A stretch of 34,951 nt of DNA. It comes from Lachnospiraceae bacterium (GTDB taxonomy: Bacteria > Bacillota > Clostridia > Lachnospirales > Lachnospiraceae). Both the position numbers and the translations under genes were made by a program. Under the pieces are notes generated by a model that did no database searches, was not told the DNA's origin, and saw nothing but the letters and a program-made list of their open reading frames with translations. Below, piece after piece: positions 10,253 through 19,269 of this stretch (its first letter is position 1; each line of letters begins with the position of its first letter). The stretch covers positions 1 through 34,951 of the forward strand of contig JAGAFR010000010.1 of assembly GCA_017612555.1 (NCBI GenBank). The letters are read 5' to 3'.

Positions 10253-11053
10253 ATGGCAGAAATAGGAACGGTTATCAAAGACCGGATAGAGATGGACTAT
10301 TGTAGATTCGGAACAGGAAACGGTGTATTTGTGATCCTGCCGGGACTCAGCATCAGGAGCGTAATGATCGCAAAGGATACAATAGAGGAAGCCTATTGTG
10401 TCTTCAAGGATGATTATACGACGTATGTATTTGACAGGAACAGGAACATCACCGATGACTATTCGATCTATGATATGGCAGATGATACGGCAGCAGCCAT
10501 GAAGGAACTGGGCCTGTTTGATGCATGTGTCTTCGGAGCTTCTCAGGGAGGGATGATAGCAATGGCGCTTGCCATAAAGTATCCCGAACTTGTGGGAAAG
10601 CTTGTCCTTGGTTCCACGTCACCGCATGTCAAACCTTTCCAAAGGGAAGTTGTGAACAGGTGGATCAGGCTTGCTGCTGATAAGGACAGGGAGGGATTGT
10701 ATCAGGAATACGGAAAAGAGATATATCCTCCCGATGTATATGAACAGTATAAAGATGCCTTTTCGAAAATGGCACAGGATGTAACCGATGAGGAACTTGA
10801 CAGGTTCATCATATTCGCAAAGTCGATAATAAACTATGACGTATCGCGTGATCTTAAGAAGATAAAATGTCCGGTCCTTGCACTCGGGGTATACGAGGAT
10901 CCGGTACTTGACAGCGATGCTACGATGGAGATAGCTGAAAATCTTGACGACAGGCCGGACTTCTCTCTTTATATGTACAGAGGTTACGGACACGCCGCTT
11001 TTGATACGGCACCGGACTATAAAAAGAGGATAATTGATTTTCTCGAGACATAA
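10253..11053 (+). CDS. Alpha/beta hydrolase
   Basis: This is a 266-residue single-domain alpha/beta hydrolase with no signal peptide, so cytosolic. The oxyanion region is ILPGLS near residue 28. The nucleophile elbow is GASQGG with Ser97. An acid lies near Asp216/Asp220, after the strand CPVLALGVYEDP. The catalytic His is His247 in GYGHAAF. The lid region (~125-190) is helical. The family includes esterases, lactonases and C-C hydrolases; nothing here identifies the substrate. It is likely cotranscribed with the Dabb gene. The ribosome site (CAGGGAT) is weaker than those of its neighbours. Confidence 0.85.
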   Translation: MAEIGTVIKDRIEMDYCRFGTGNGVFVILPGLSIRSVMIAKDTIEEAYCVFKDDYTTYVFDRNRNITDDYSIYDMADDTAAAMKELGLFDACVFGASQGGMIAMALAIKYPELVGKLVLGSTSPHVKPFQREVVNRWIRLAADKDREGLYQEYGKEIYPPDVYEQYKDAFSKMAQDVTDEELDRFIIFAKSIINYDVSRDLKKIKCPVLALGVYEDPVLDSDATMEIAENLDDRPDFSLYMYRGYGHAAFDTAPDYKKRIIDFLET

Positions 11054-11077
11054 ACATACGGTATACAGCGTATTTCA

Positions 11078-11107
11078 TTGACTTGAACGGATTGCCTGGA
11101 TTATAAT
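11078..11107 (+). promoter_or_regulatory. Predicted sigma-A promoter of the repeat-sensor chemoreceptor
   Basis: TTGACT (11078-11083), an 18-base spacer and a perfect TATAAT (11102-11107). The start would be near 11114, about 50 bases before the ATG at 11166. This separates the chemoreceptor from the hydrolase gene upstream. Confidence 0.7.
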
Positions 11108-11165
11108 ATTTTTTGAATTATCAAGCCGTATGGCTAATGATAGTGGAAATCGGAGGAGATTACAA

Positions 11166-13619
11166 ATGGAGAAGGGAAAGGTTACAAGGAACGTTAAACC
11201 AAGAAGCAAAGCAACGATCCTGTCCAAGATGAGCACCAAGATAACGCTTCTTATAAGCGCGATCGTATTTGCGGTCATACTCGTTTTGGTAATAGTTGCG
11301 GAGTCTCGCGCAACCGGAGCGCTGGAAGATACTTATCTTAATTACGCTCAGAATCTTGCAGAGGAGGCAGCGATAGGTGTTGACTTTGCTACGGAATTCG
11401 GTGAGCAGGCTTACGGAGGATATGCCAAGAATCTTGCACAGGAAGCCGCTGTTTCGATCAATTTCTCAAGACAGTTCGGAGAGACCGTTTACAAGGCTTA
11501 TGCGCAGAATCTTGCCGAGGAAGCTGCCAAGGCGGTTAATCTTGCGGCAGCCAGAGACGGCGCCAACCTCAACGCAATCCTCGGCAGTGTTAAGATCCAG
11601 GGTGTGGAAGGTTCATATGCATATATGGTATCACCGACCGGAACCATGCTGTGGCATCCTAATGCCGAGAAGATCGGTAAACCGGTTGAGAATGCGGCAG
11701 TCAAAGGGATCGTTGAGGATCTGAAGGCCGGCAAGAAGGTTGAGAACGGATCCGTCCTTTACGAATACAAAGAAGCACTTAAGCTTGCGGGTTATGCATT
11801 TACCGCATCAGGGAATATCATGATCGTTACGGCTGACTATGATGAGTTCATGAAGATCGATTATGACACGCTCCTTGGAAATATCACGATAGACGGTGTA
11901 GAAGGCTCATATGCATACATGGTCGCACCTGACGGAACGATGCTGTGGCATACGAATCCCGAGAAGATCGGACAGCCCGTTGAAAATGCAGCAGTAAAAG
12001 GAATAGTCGCTGATCTTGCCGCCGGCAAGACTGTGGAAGACGGATATGTCATATATGAGTACAAGGATGCGCTTAAGCTTGCAGGGTATTCATTTACAGA
12101 TACAGGCAATATAGTACTTGTTACTGCCGATTACGACAAGCTCATCAACATAGATTATGATAAGTTGATAGGCCAGATCGAGATGTCGGGAGTAGAAGGC
12201 TCATATGCTTATATGGTATCACCCGAAGGAACGATGCTCTACCACAAGGATGCATCCAAGATCGGCAATCCGGTTGAGAATGCCGCAGTTAAGGGAATTG
12301 TCGCGGACCTTGCCGCAGGAAAGAGTGTTCCGAACGGTTCATGCACATATGAATACAAAGATGCATACAAAGTAGCCGGATATGCGTTCACAAAAGCAGG
12401 AAACATAGTTATCGTAACAGCCGACAGAGATGTCATGATGTCCGGTGTTGACAGCATGAAAGCGGCACTTATCATCATAGGTATCATATTCATGATCATT
12501 GCCGTTGTTCTTGTGGCGTTCTTTACAAGCTTCATGTTAAAAGGCCTTGATAAGCTCATTCCCGTTATCAACAAGACCGCAAACTATGACTTTACCGAAG
12601 ATGCCGAGTCGAGGAAACTTGAAACAAGAAGTGATGAGATCGGTGTTATCGCAAGAGCGCTCGGCAAGACGAGGAACAATCTGCGCGATATGGTTGCGAT
12701 GATCTCCCGCGCAGGATCCAGTATCGATACCAACGTCAATATGCTTCAGGCTACGATCGATAAAGTCGGTACCATATGTGAAGACAACTCGGCAACTACC
12801 GAGACACTTGCTGCAGGAATGGAAGAGACAGCAGCTACAACTTCAACCATTGCCCAGAATGTTGCCAATGTCCAGGGTAATGCCAAAGACATCGACAGGA
12901 TGGCTGATGAAGGAACACAGCTTGCAAACGAAGTCTCCAAGCGAGCCAACGAACTGGCAACAACGACCGAACTTGCCAGCAGGAAGACGATGGAGATATA
13001 TGAAAGCGTTAAAGTCAAGTCTGATGAAGCGATCCTCGCTTCACAGGCTGTTAATAAGATCAATGAACTGACGGGAACGATCATGGCGATCTCATCACAG
13101 ACATCACTCCTTGCACTTAATGCTTCAATCGAGGCGGCAAGAGCAGGCGAGGCAGGACGCGGATTTGCGGTAGTCGCTACGGAGATCGGTAATCTTGCCA
13201 CACAGACGTCTGAGGCTGTCCAGAGCATCGGCGGTATCGTTGAAGAAGTCAACAGCGCAGTAGGTCAGATGTCCGACTGCCTGACTCAGACGACGTCATT
13301 CCTTGAGACCAATGTATTGTCCGATTATCAGGAGTTCGGAAAGGTGAGCGTACAGTACAGAGATGATGCCAATACATTCGGTAACAGCATGCATGATATA
13401 CGAAGCAGTGTAGGAAGCCTGACCGGTGATATCGAGAAGATAGCGGGAGCCATAAGCGGGATCGATACCAACGTTACCGAAACAAGCCACGGAGTTGTGG
13501 ATATCGCCGAGAGGACTACCGAGATGGCATCAGATACGTCCACAAGCGTTGAGAAGGTAAATGAGTGTCGCGGCGCTGTTTCCGACCTGAACGATATAAT
13601 CAATAAGTTCAGCCTGTAA
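11166..13619 (+). CDS. Methyl-accepting chemotaxis protein with triplicated sensor
   Basis: The ATG at 11166 is chosen over one at 11130 because GGAGGAG lies 7-8 bases before it; the product has 817 residues. TM1 is at ~26-46. Outside the membrane are three 26-residue helical repeats (57-134), each with a [YN]-A-[QK]-N-L-A-[EQ]-E-A-A core. Three 98-residue Cache-like repeats (~138-431) follow, each with [14 protein letters not shown] and a [11 protein letters not shown] phrase. TM2 is at ~433-457, then a HAMP-like region, and a cytoplasmic signalling domain with the conserved tip [24 protein letters not shown] (shown here in part: [15 protein letters not shown]). It should signal to CheA/CheW and control motility. 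Most chemoreceptors carry one or two Cache domains, so three near-identical serial copies are unusual. The ligand is unknown. Confidence 0.93.
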   Translation: MEKGKVTRNVKPRSKATILSKMSTKITLLISAIVFAVILVLVIVAESRATGALEDTYLNYAQNLAEEAAIGVDFATEFGEQAYGGYAKNLAQEAAVSINFSRQFGETVYKAYAQNLAEEAAKAVNLAAARDGANLNAILGSVKIQGVEGSYAYMVSPTGTMLWHPNAEKIGKPVENAAVKGIVEDLKAGKKVENGSVLYEYKEALKLAGYAFTASGNIMIVTADYDEFMKIDYDTLLGNITIDGVEGSYAYMVAPDGTMLWHTNPEKIGQPVENAAVKGIVADLAAGKTVEDGYVIYEYKDALKLAGYSFTDTGNIVLVTADYDKLINIDYDKLIGQIEMSGVEGSYAYMVSPEGTMLYHKDASKIGNPVENAAVKGIVADLAAGKSVPNGSCTYEYKDAYKVAGYAFTKAGNIVIVTADRDVMMSGVDSMKAALIIIGIIFMIIAVVLVAFFTSFMLKGLDKLIPVINKTANYDFTEDAESRKLETRSDEIGVIARALGKTRNNLRDMVAMISRAGSSIDTNVNMLQATIDKVGTICEDNSATTETLAAGMEETAATTSTIAQNVANVQGNAKDIDRMADEGTQLANEVSKRANELATTTELASRKTMEIYESVKVKSDEAILASQAVNKINELTGTIMAISSQTSLLALNASIEAARAGEAGRGFAVVATEIGNLATQTSEAVQSIGGIVEEVNSAVGQMSDCLTQTTSFLETNVLSDYQEFGKVSVQYRDDANTFGNSMHDIRSSVGSLTGDIEKIAGAISGIDTNVTETSHGVVDIAERTTEMASDTSTSVEKVNECRGAVSDLNDIINKFSL
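11334..11567 (+). repeat. Three 78-bp in-frame tandem repeats (26-residue stalk units)
   Basis: Units at 11334-11411, 11412-11489 and 11490-11567 encode helical repeats with the shared core [YN]AxNLA[EQ]EAA, followed by F-x-x-x-F-G in the first two. The period is exactly 26 codons. They lie immediately after TM1 of the chemoreceptor. Confidence 0.85.
11577..12458 (+). repeat. Three 294-bp in-frame tandem repeats (98-residue sensor units)
   Basis: Units begin near 11577, 11871 and 12165 with an exact 98-codon period: the GVEGS motif falls at residues 146, 244 and 342. Each unit holds GSYAYMV[SA]PxGTML, an [EK]-K-I-G or S-K-I-G turn, [11 protein letters not shown], a YEYK strand and a closing I[MV][IL]VTAD strand. 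The copies are very similar, which points to recent internal duplication or ongoing homogenisation. Confidence 0.9.
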
Positions 13620-13668
13620 GCCGGAATTGAAAGATTTGAAATTTTTTAGTGTGTTTTAACGATGTTTG

Positions 13669-13677
13669 TGTTATCAT
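13669..13677 (+). promoter_or_regulatory. Possible extended -10 promoter of the DUF805 gene
   Basis: TGTTATCAT is an extended -10 (TGn then TATCAT) about 44 bases before the ATG at 13721. No convincing -35 is present. The chemoreceptor stop is 49 bases upstream, and I see no strong terminator between them, so readthrough is also possible. Confidence 0.35.
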
Positions 13678-13720
13678 GTAACGGTAACAAAAATCTATCT
13701 CAATTATGAGGAGGAGAAAT

Positions 13721-14077
13721 ATGTCATTTGTTGATGCTATTAAATCAGTATTTACGCAGTATGTAGGTTTTTCAGGCAGAGCACGCCGCAGTGAGTATTG
13801 GTACTGGACTCTTTGCAATTGTATCATCAGCGGTGTTCTCAGCGGACTTGCAAGAAATGGCGGATTCTTCACGGTTCTCAGCGTGATCTGGTCACTCGCT
13901 GTTCTTCTTCCCGGTCTTGCAGTTTGCGTCCGCAGACTTCATGATATCGGCAAGTCAGGATGGTGGCTTCTTCTTGCGCTGATACCTGTTGTCGGTGCTA
14001 TCATACTTATCGTGTTCTTCGTTAAGGATTCAGAGCCCGGTGAGAATGCTTACGGACCTAACCCCAAGGAAGCGTAA
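13721..14077 (+). CDS. DUF805 family membrane protein
   Basis: The ATG at 13721 follows AGGAGGAG by 4-5 bases; the product has 118 residues. It has the DUF805 hallmarks: an N-terminal F-x-G-R-A-R-R-S-E-Y-W-Y-W segment, three to four hydrophobic helices, the phrase RRLHDIGKSGWW before the last helices, and a short polar tail with GENAYGPNP. Family members are small integral membrane proteins of unknown function found widely in bacteria. A strong hairpin terminator follows 30 bases downstream, so this looks like a one-gene unit or the end of the chemoreceptor unit. Confidence 0.9.
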   Translation: MSFVDAIKSVFTQYVGFSGRARRSEYWYWTLCNCIISGVLSGLARNGGFFTVLSVIWSLAVLLPGLAVCVRRLHDIGKSGWWLLLALIPVVGAIILIVFFVKDSEPGENAYGPNPKEA

Positions 14078-14106
14078 TACATAAACCGGATAAGACAATA
14101 TGATAC

Positions 14107-14141
14107 AAGAAAGCAGTCTGCATTATGCAGGCTGCTTTCTT
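14107..14141 (+). terminator. Rho-independent terminator after the DUF805 gene
   Basis: AAGAAAGCAG (14107-14116) pairs with CTGCTTTCTT (14132-14141). The inner CTGCAT/ATGCAG pairs extend the stem to about 16 base pairs around a tiny loop. A T-rich run (GTTTGTAATT) follows on the plus strand. It lies between two converging genes and could also stop minus-strand transcripts, although the T tract on that side is poor. Confidence 0.75.
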
Positions 14142-14175
14142 GTTTGTAATTCATTCTGGAGAAATGTGTTATTCT

Positions 14176-16779
14176 TTATCCTTCGGTCTCAATCTTATCC
14201 TTCGGAAGACGGTCGTATATCATCTGTTCGAGTTCTTCCGAATCTATAGGCTTGGTGAGATAACCGTCAAAACCGCATTCCATATAGTATTCCCGGGCTC
14301 CGGCAACAGCGTTGGCGGTAAGGCATATGACAGGAGTCTCGCGGTTTATGTTGCCGGGATCGGCATTCATTTCTCGAAGAGTCTCAACACCGTCTTTTCC
14401 GGGCATCATATGATCAAGGAAGATGATGTCATATTTATTCTCAGCGGCAAGTCTTACGGCGTCATCACCGTTATCTGCCGTATCTATCCCGATCTCTGTC
14501 TTGGCCAGAAGCCCCCGGAACACTACAAGATTGACTGCCATGTCATCAACGGCAAGTACACGTGCGCCGCTTGCCTTGAACTTGGGAACATACTTTTTCT
14601 CGGTCAGGTTCTCATCGGATTCAAGCTTGTATTCACCGATAGGATCCCATTTGCGGACGGTCTGTACAAGTTTTATTGTAAATTGCGAACCTTTTCCGTA
14701 GTCACTCTTGATTTCGATCGTACCACCCATCATCTTGAGAAGGTTATTTGTGATAGCCATTCCCAGTCCGGTTCCCTGGATGCCGCGGTTCTTCTTCTGG
14801 TCAAAACGTTCGAATTCCGTAAATATCCGTTGGATGTTTTCGGGTTTGATACCGATACCGGTGTCAGCAACGGATACGGATAATACGACACAATCATTTA
14901 TCTTGATATCTTTATCATAAGTGGCGATCATCCGTACGCTTCCTTCGGGAGTATATTTAACTGCGTTCGTAAGGATATTTGTGATGATCTGCTTGAGCTT
15001 CAGTTCATCGCCGTACAGAGACCTGGGGATCTCGGGATCGATGTCTATCTCAAACTTAAGGCCTTTGTTTTCCGCCTGAGGTCTGATCATTGCGATCAGA
15101 GCATCCAGAAGAGAAGTAAAGTCATAATCGTTTGCTATTATCTCCATCTTACCGGATTCTATCCTGGACAGATCGAGTATGTCATTCACTATGCCAAGGA
15201 GCGTGTCGCCGGAATTCTTGATGTTACGTGAATAGGAGAGGATCTGAGGATCATTTGATTCACGCAGTATCATTTCATTCATTCCGAGGACGGCGTTGAT
15301 AGGTGTCCTGATCTCATGAGACATGCTTGACAGAAAAGCTGTCTTGGCTTCGTTTGCCGTAACGGCCCTCTCTGTCATACCGATAAGGTTATCACGCTCC
15401 TGCCTCTCAAGTGAGATGTTCTCAAGCATCCACAGAAGGCCTGTTATCCTGCCGTTTGCCTCACGCTTGGACACTATAAACCTGGCTCTTACCCAAATAT
15501 TTCCGTAGCTCATGTATTCCGTAGTGATCGTGTCGGTATCTTTCATACGCTCCTGAATGGTGCTCAGATCCGTAAAATCGATGGCATTCTGTTTAGTGGG
15601 ACTCTCGGGGAGCCTGTGCATTATGCCTGCAAATATCTCATCCATATTGTGATCCATGACTTTTATGGCTTCGGCTACTGCGGGAGTGGCGCTCTTGATA
15701 ACGTTGGCATCGTTATTCACAAGATCGAGTTCGATGAGCAGCATGTAGATATCGGCAGAAGACGTCAGAAGAGAGCGCAGGTGATTGGCTCTTGCTTCCC
15801 TTTTGCCGGAATAGATCATAATAAGGGTAAACACGATAAGAGTAAGTATAACGGCAAAGATACTGAGTAACATCATACGCCTTAAAGGCTTGTATATAGT
15901 TTCGGAATCAACGATGGAAACGCTGTACCAGCCGCTGCCAAGGGAAGCTGCATATACGGTATAGCTTCGGCCGTCATATGTAACGTCGAAACTGTCATCG
16001 GAAGTGCTTGAAAGATATTCCATTATATTGCCGTACATTGAATCCTTCTCTTCAAGGTAGTTCCTGCCGATCTGCGCGCTGTCACTGTGGGCTACCACAA
16101 AGCCGTCACGGCTTACGATGAAGTTGATGGAATTAACATATTTCTGCGTGGATTCTTCAATGATCTCCTGAATACGCTCAAGAGTAACATCTACCGCTAT
16201 GACGCAATCATGCTGGGGGATGCTTTGCGACAATGTCATGACTATACTTCCGGAGTAGAGGTCAAGATATGGGTTAACCAGTACTATATCTCCATCCGCA
16301 GCCATGGCCTCTGTATACCACGGGCGTTCAACGGGATCATAGTCTGCATCCGGTTCCCACAAAGATCCGTCAACATACTCACCGTTCACGTAGCCGTATA
16401 TACCGGTGGTGTTGGGCAGTATAGAGCCGATTACGGTATCTGTTTCGTCAACGAGATAATCAAGTATCATGTCTTTACTTGCGTTGCTGTGGATCATTTG
16501 ATGCACGGCATATACAGACCGCTCAAGAGTATATCTGGCAGACGAAAAGTACAGATCTATCTCTTCAACGGTGTCTGCTGCGTTGATCTCGCCGGCCTCA
16601 AGGATGCTCTGTCTCGTATATGTTAGCAGAAGCATATGATAGGTAAGCACAATGGCGATAAATAATACCGCTATTATCGGAAATACGATGGCTTTCCTCA
16701 GTCCGTACCCCTGAATGACCTCTTTAAATGGGATTTTTGTTTCTTTTTGTTGCAGATTTGATTTTTCTTGTGTATTCAT
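14176..16779 (-). CDS. Cache-domain hybrid sensor histidine kinase with receiver domain
   Basis: I place the start at 16779 (867 residues); the alternative is 16797 (six residues longer). Neither has a Shine-Dalgarno sequence. TM1 lies at ~30-54, an extracellular double-Cache region at ~60-295 (with ERPWYTEA, typical of dCache) and TM2 at ~302-324. A PAS-like segment follows. The HisKA phosphoacceptor is His488 in SMSHEIRTP. ATP-binding boxes are NAVKYTPEG, DTGIGI and GTGLGMA. The C-terminal receiver has Asp789 in FLDHMMPG and Lys843 in LTKP. The kinase would autophosphorylate on His and pass phosphate to its own Asp; the output partner (an Hpt or second receiver) is not in the window. No HAMP is obvious. 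It is a single-gene unit facing a chemoreceptor across a divergent intergenic region. Confidence 0.92.
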   Translation of the reverse strand: MNTQEKSNLQQKETKIPFKEVIQGYGLRKAIVFPIIAVLFIAIVLTYHMLLLTYTRQSILEAGEINAADTVEEIDLYFSSARYTLERSVYAVHQMIHSNASKDMILDYLVDETDTVIGSILPNTTGIYGYVNGEYVDGSLWEPDADYDPVERPWYTEAMAADGDIVLVNPYLDLYSGSIVMTLSQSIPQHDCVIAVDVTLERIQEIIEESTQKYVNSINFIVSRDGFVVAHSDSAQIGRNYLEEKDSMYGNIMEYLSSTSDDSFDVTYDGRSYTVYAASLGSGWYSVSIVDSETIYKPLRRMMLLSIFAVILTLIVFTLIMIYSGKREARANHLRSLLTSSADIYMLLIELDLVNNDANVIKSATPAVAEAIKVMDHNMDEIFAGIMHRLPESPTKQNAIDFTDLSTIQERMKDTDTITTEYMSYGNIWVRARFIVSKREANGRITGLLWMLENISLERQERDNLIGMTERAVTANEAKTAFLSSMSHEIRTPINAVLGMNEMILRESNDPQILSYSRNIKNSGDTLLGIVNDILDLSRIESGKMEIIANDYDFTSLLDALIAMIRPQAENKGLKFEIDIDPEIPRSLYGDELKLKQIITNILTNAVKYTPEGSVRMIATYDKDIKINDCVVLSVSVADTGIGIKPENIQRIFTEFERFDQKKNRGIQGTGLGMAITNNLLKMMGGTIEIKSDYGKGSQFTIKLVQTVRKWDPIGEYKLESDENLTEKKYVPKFKASGARVLAVDDMAVNLVVFRGLLAKTEIGIDTADNGDDAVRLAAENKYDIIFLDHMMPGKDGVETLREMNADPGNINRETPVICLTANAVAGAREYYMECGFDGYLTKPIDSEELEQMIYDRLPKDKIETEG

Positions 16780-16786
16780 GGGTAAT

Positions 16787-16792
16787 ATTATA
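16787..16792 (-). promoter_or_regulatory. -10 element placing a leaderless start on the hybrid kinase mRNA
   Basis: On the minus strand a perfect TATAAT lies exactly 7 bases before the ATG at 16779, so transcription should begin at or next to the start codon. The -35 is weak: TTTGTA at a 16-base spacing or TTGTAT at 15. No ribosome binding site is visible upstream of the ATG, which fits a leaderless mRNA. Confidence 0.5.
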
Positions 16793-16823
16793 CACATTTT
16801 TTACAAAATACAAAAGGATTTAC

Positions 16824-16851
16824 TTGAATACATCGTCATTTTTGATATAAT
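16824..16851 (+). promoter_or_regulatory. Predicted sigma-A promoter of the second chemoreceptor
   Basis: TTGAAT (16824-16829), a 16-base spacer and a perfect TATAAT (16846-16851), about 70 bases before the ATG at 16921. It is divergent from the kinase promoter. Confidence 0.6.
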
Positions 16852-16920
16852 TATTCATATGTATACACCTGACTTACATCAGGGAAGTATAGGGGTAGTA
16901 AGAAGAAAGGTGGTTAGAAC

Positions 16921-18621
16921 ATGAAACTACGTACAAAGATTATCATGGTTGCAGTGCTTCCTGTAGTTGTTCTCGGTATCTTCATTTATTTCTTTGCAGA
17001 TGCCAAGGTAACGAGCAGCATGGAAGCCGAAGTATTCACAGGCCTGCATTCGTCGGTTCTGGCAGTCAGGGATTCGCTGGAAGAGGTCAATCAGGATCCG
17101 TTCGTACTCGATGGCGATAACCTGATGAAGGGTGATTACAACGTTACCGCAGAGACAGCCATCGTGGATGGTATCAAGTCGGGAACAGGTACGGTTACGA
17201 CGATCTTCTTCGGTGATACGCGTTATGCAACGAGTGTTACGAAGCCGGGAACGAGCGAGAGAGTGCTCTACACCCAGGCCGGTGAAGCCGTCATCAACAA
17301 GGTACTTAAGGGCGGCCAGGAGTATTCGGCATCAAATGTTGATATAGTAGGAAGCAAGTATTATACATATTATGTTCCGCTGTACCAGTCGGGCACCAAG
17401 GAAGTTGTCGGTATGGTATTCTGCGGACGCGCTCAGGAAGACGTTGAAAAAGAGATCAATGTTGTTACCAACAGTATTCTTATCGGAACTATCATAGCGG
17501 TTATCATTGCATCGATAATCGCGGTTGCGGTTGCTCTTGCGATCACCAATGCGATCAACGGCGGTATTTCGATCCTCAACAAGGTTTCACAGGGAGACCT
17601 TACGGAGCCTGTTCCGGACGGTGTGATCAACCGCAAGGACGAGCTCGGGCTTATGGGAAGCTGTATTGAAGAGCTTCGTACGAGCCTGATCGAGATCATT
17701 TCGGAGATCAAGAATCAGTCGTCGAACCTGTATTCTTCATCCGATAAGCTTGATATCGCTTCACGTGACGCAAGCGATTCCATCGGTCAGGTCAATCAGG
17801 CTATCGCCGAGATCTCGGACGGTGCATCATCACAGGCAAGCGAGACTCAGTCTGCTACAGAGAATGTCATCCTTATGGGTAACATGGTCGAAGATACATC
17901 ATCAGAGCTCAAGAATCTCGTTGAGATATCAGATGCCATGAGAGATGCAGGTAACAAGGCTATTGAGACACTCGGACAGCTTGACAAGATCAACAGGAGA
18001 GCTTCGGGTGCCATCGATCTTATATATGAACAGACCAATACGACCAATGAATCCGTAGCAAGGATCCGTGAAGCTACAGCGCTTATCACGGATATCGCCG
18101 AAGAGACAAACCTCCTGTCGCTCAACGCTTCCATCGAGGCGGCAAGAGCAGGAGAGCAGGGTCGCGGATTCGCAGTCGTTGCAAATCAGATACAGAAGCT
18201 TGCCGAGCAGTCAAATGAGAGTGCCAGCAAGATCGCAGCTATCATCACAGAGCTTCTTGCAGATTCCGAGAACAGCGTTAAGACTATGGATGAAGTTCGC
18301 CAGATCATGGAAGAGCAGAGTGAGGATGTACGCAAGACTCAGGAAGCGTTCGAAGACGTCAGAAGCGGTATCGACAAGACTTCACAGGGTATGGGCAATA
18401 TCTCCGAGAAGACTACGAGTCTTGATTCCGCGAGAGTATCGGTTGTCGATGTTGTACAGAACCTTACGGCTATTGCCGAAGAGAATGCGGCAAGTACCCA
18501 GCAGACAAGCGCAAGCGCAAATGAGTTCTCCAGTCTTGTCGGCAACATCAAGGATGAGACCGTTGCCCTTAAGGGAATCGCGGAAGGCATCGAGAAGAGT
18601 GTCGGAGTATTCAAGCTTTAA
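16921..18621 (+). CDS. Methyl-accepting chemotaxis protein with single Cache sensor
   Basis: This 566-residue protein starts at an ATG after AAAGGTGG. TM1 is at ~7-25. A single-Cache-type periplasmic-side domain (~30-178) holds [19 protein letters not shown] and [21 protein letters not shown]-like strands (cited in part: [15 protein letters not shown]). TM2 is at ~185-208, HAMP at ~208-262, and the signalling domain at ~290-535 with [20 protein letters not shown] at its tip. It should form trimers with CheA and CheW at the membrane and bias flagellar rotation according to an unknown small ligand. There is no CheW-binding pentapeptide tether at the C-terminus. It has its own promoter and is followed by a hairpin at 18649-18674. 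Confidence 0.94.
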   Translation: MKLRTKIIMVAVLPVVVLGIFIYFFADAKVTSSMEAEVFTGLHSSVLAVRDSLEEVNQDPFVLDGDNLMKGDYNVTAETAIVDGIKSGTGTVTTIFFGDTRYATSVTKPGTSERVLYTQAGEAVINKVLKGGQEYSASNVDIVGSKYYTYYVPLYQSGTKEVVGMVFCGRAQEDVEKEINVVTNSILIGTIIAVIIASIIAVAVALAITNAINGGISILNKVSQGDLTEPVPDGVINRKDELGLMGSCIEELRTSLIEIISEIKNQSSNLYSSSDKLDIASRDASDSIGQVNQAIAEISDGASSQASETQSATENVILMGNMVEDTSSELKNLVEISDAMRDAGNKAIETLGQLDKINRRASGAIDLIYEQTNTTNESVARIREATALITDIAEETNLLSLNASIEAARAGEQGRGFAVVANQIQKLAEQSNESASKIAAIITELLADSENSVKTMDEVRQIMEEQSEDVRKTQEAFEDVRSGIDKTSQGMGNISEKTTSLDSARVSVVDVVQNLTAIAEENAASTQQTSASANEFSSLVGNIKDETVALKGIAEGIEKSVGVFKL

Positions 18622-18648
18622 GCTGTGTTTTAACCATATGAACTTTGA

Positions 18649-18674
18649 GAAAGCGGTATTTATACCGCTTTCTT
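18649..18674 (+). terminator. Hairpin terminator or attenuator after the second chemoreceptor
   Basis: GAAAGCGGTA (18649-18658) pairs perfectly with TACCGCTTTC (18663-18672) around a 4-base loop. Only a very short T run follows. It ends 8 bases before the GGAGG of the next gene, so it could be a partial terminator or an attenuator for the two downstream genes. Confidence 0.55.
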
Positions 18675-18693
18675 GCGTAGTGGAGGTATTACG

Positions 18694-19263
18694 GTGGCTG
18701 ACAGATCGACCATAGACGGATTTGCATTTTCGGATGATGCGGATGTATCCCTTGCGGCATCTGAGATCGAGAAGATCAAGTATATAGCGAGCAAGATGAA
18801 CATGGATAATCCACAGGGGGTGCTGGCGGTTTATGACAAGCTCATAACCGGCGGTATATTCGTAACTCCTGTAGGATACGAATACCTTCGTACTCTCCAG
18901 AGTTTTCTGTACAAGAATAAGGATATCCCGGACGACGCGGTTCGCGAGATCCCCGTTCCGATCTCATATACGAGGGCTCTTAACTTAAGGAGCGAGGAAC
19001 GAGAGGAAAAGTTTGCCAAACAGCGTGAGATGAGAACGCTTCGCAAGACATTCAGAACAGAGTACAAAATCTCGCTCATAGTTAATATCATACTTGTGAT
19101 CATGGTGATAGCGATGTTCATCATCACCCTCAAAGCCGAGAATCCCAACATGATCAATTACAGGACAGCCATACTTAATCAGTACAGTGAATGGGAACAG
19201 GAGCTTAGCCGACGAGAAGAGGCTGTCAGACAGAAGGAACTACAGTTGCAGGAGCAGGAGTAG
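18694..19263 (+). CDS. Membrane protein of unknown function, coiled-coil tail
   Basis: A GTG at 18694 with GGAGG 7 bases upstream is the best start; an in-frame TTG at 18673 overlaps the hairpin. The 189-residue protein has a soluble N-terminal part (~1-95), a highly charged stretch rich in Arg/Glu (~96-125), one transmembrane helix (~126-146) and a Glu/Gln/Arg-rich coiled-coil tail (~160-189). I recognise no family. The gene ends 6 bases before the response regulator start and is almost surely cotranscribed with it. That suggests, without proof, an accessory or sensory role for that regulator, which has no kinase beside it. Confidence 0.8.
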   Translation: MADRSTIDGFAFSDDADVSLAASEIEKIKYIASKMNMDNPQGVLAVYDKLITGGIFVTPVGYEYLRTLQSFLYKNKDIPDDAVREIPVPISYTRALNLRSEEREEKFAKQREMRTLRKTFRTEYKISLIVNIILVIMVIAMFIITLKAENPNMINYRTAILNQYSEWEQELSRREEAVRQKELQLQEQE

Positions 19264-19269
19264 CCAGGT

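Noticed and set aside
11054-11077. Inverted repeat ATACG...CGTAT after the hydrolase as a terminator
   Set aside because: Only five base pairs and no T tract; unlikely to terminate.
11577-12458. Possible CRISPR-like array from spaced repeats
   Set aside because: The repeats are long (294 bases), in frame and contiguous with no unique spacers; they encode sensor domains.
12746-13252. 168-residue minus-strand frame inside the chemoreceptor
   Set aside because: Shadow of the signalling domain: the plus frame carries the conserved receptor tip, and the minus frame has no ribosome site or family features.
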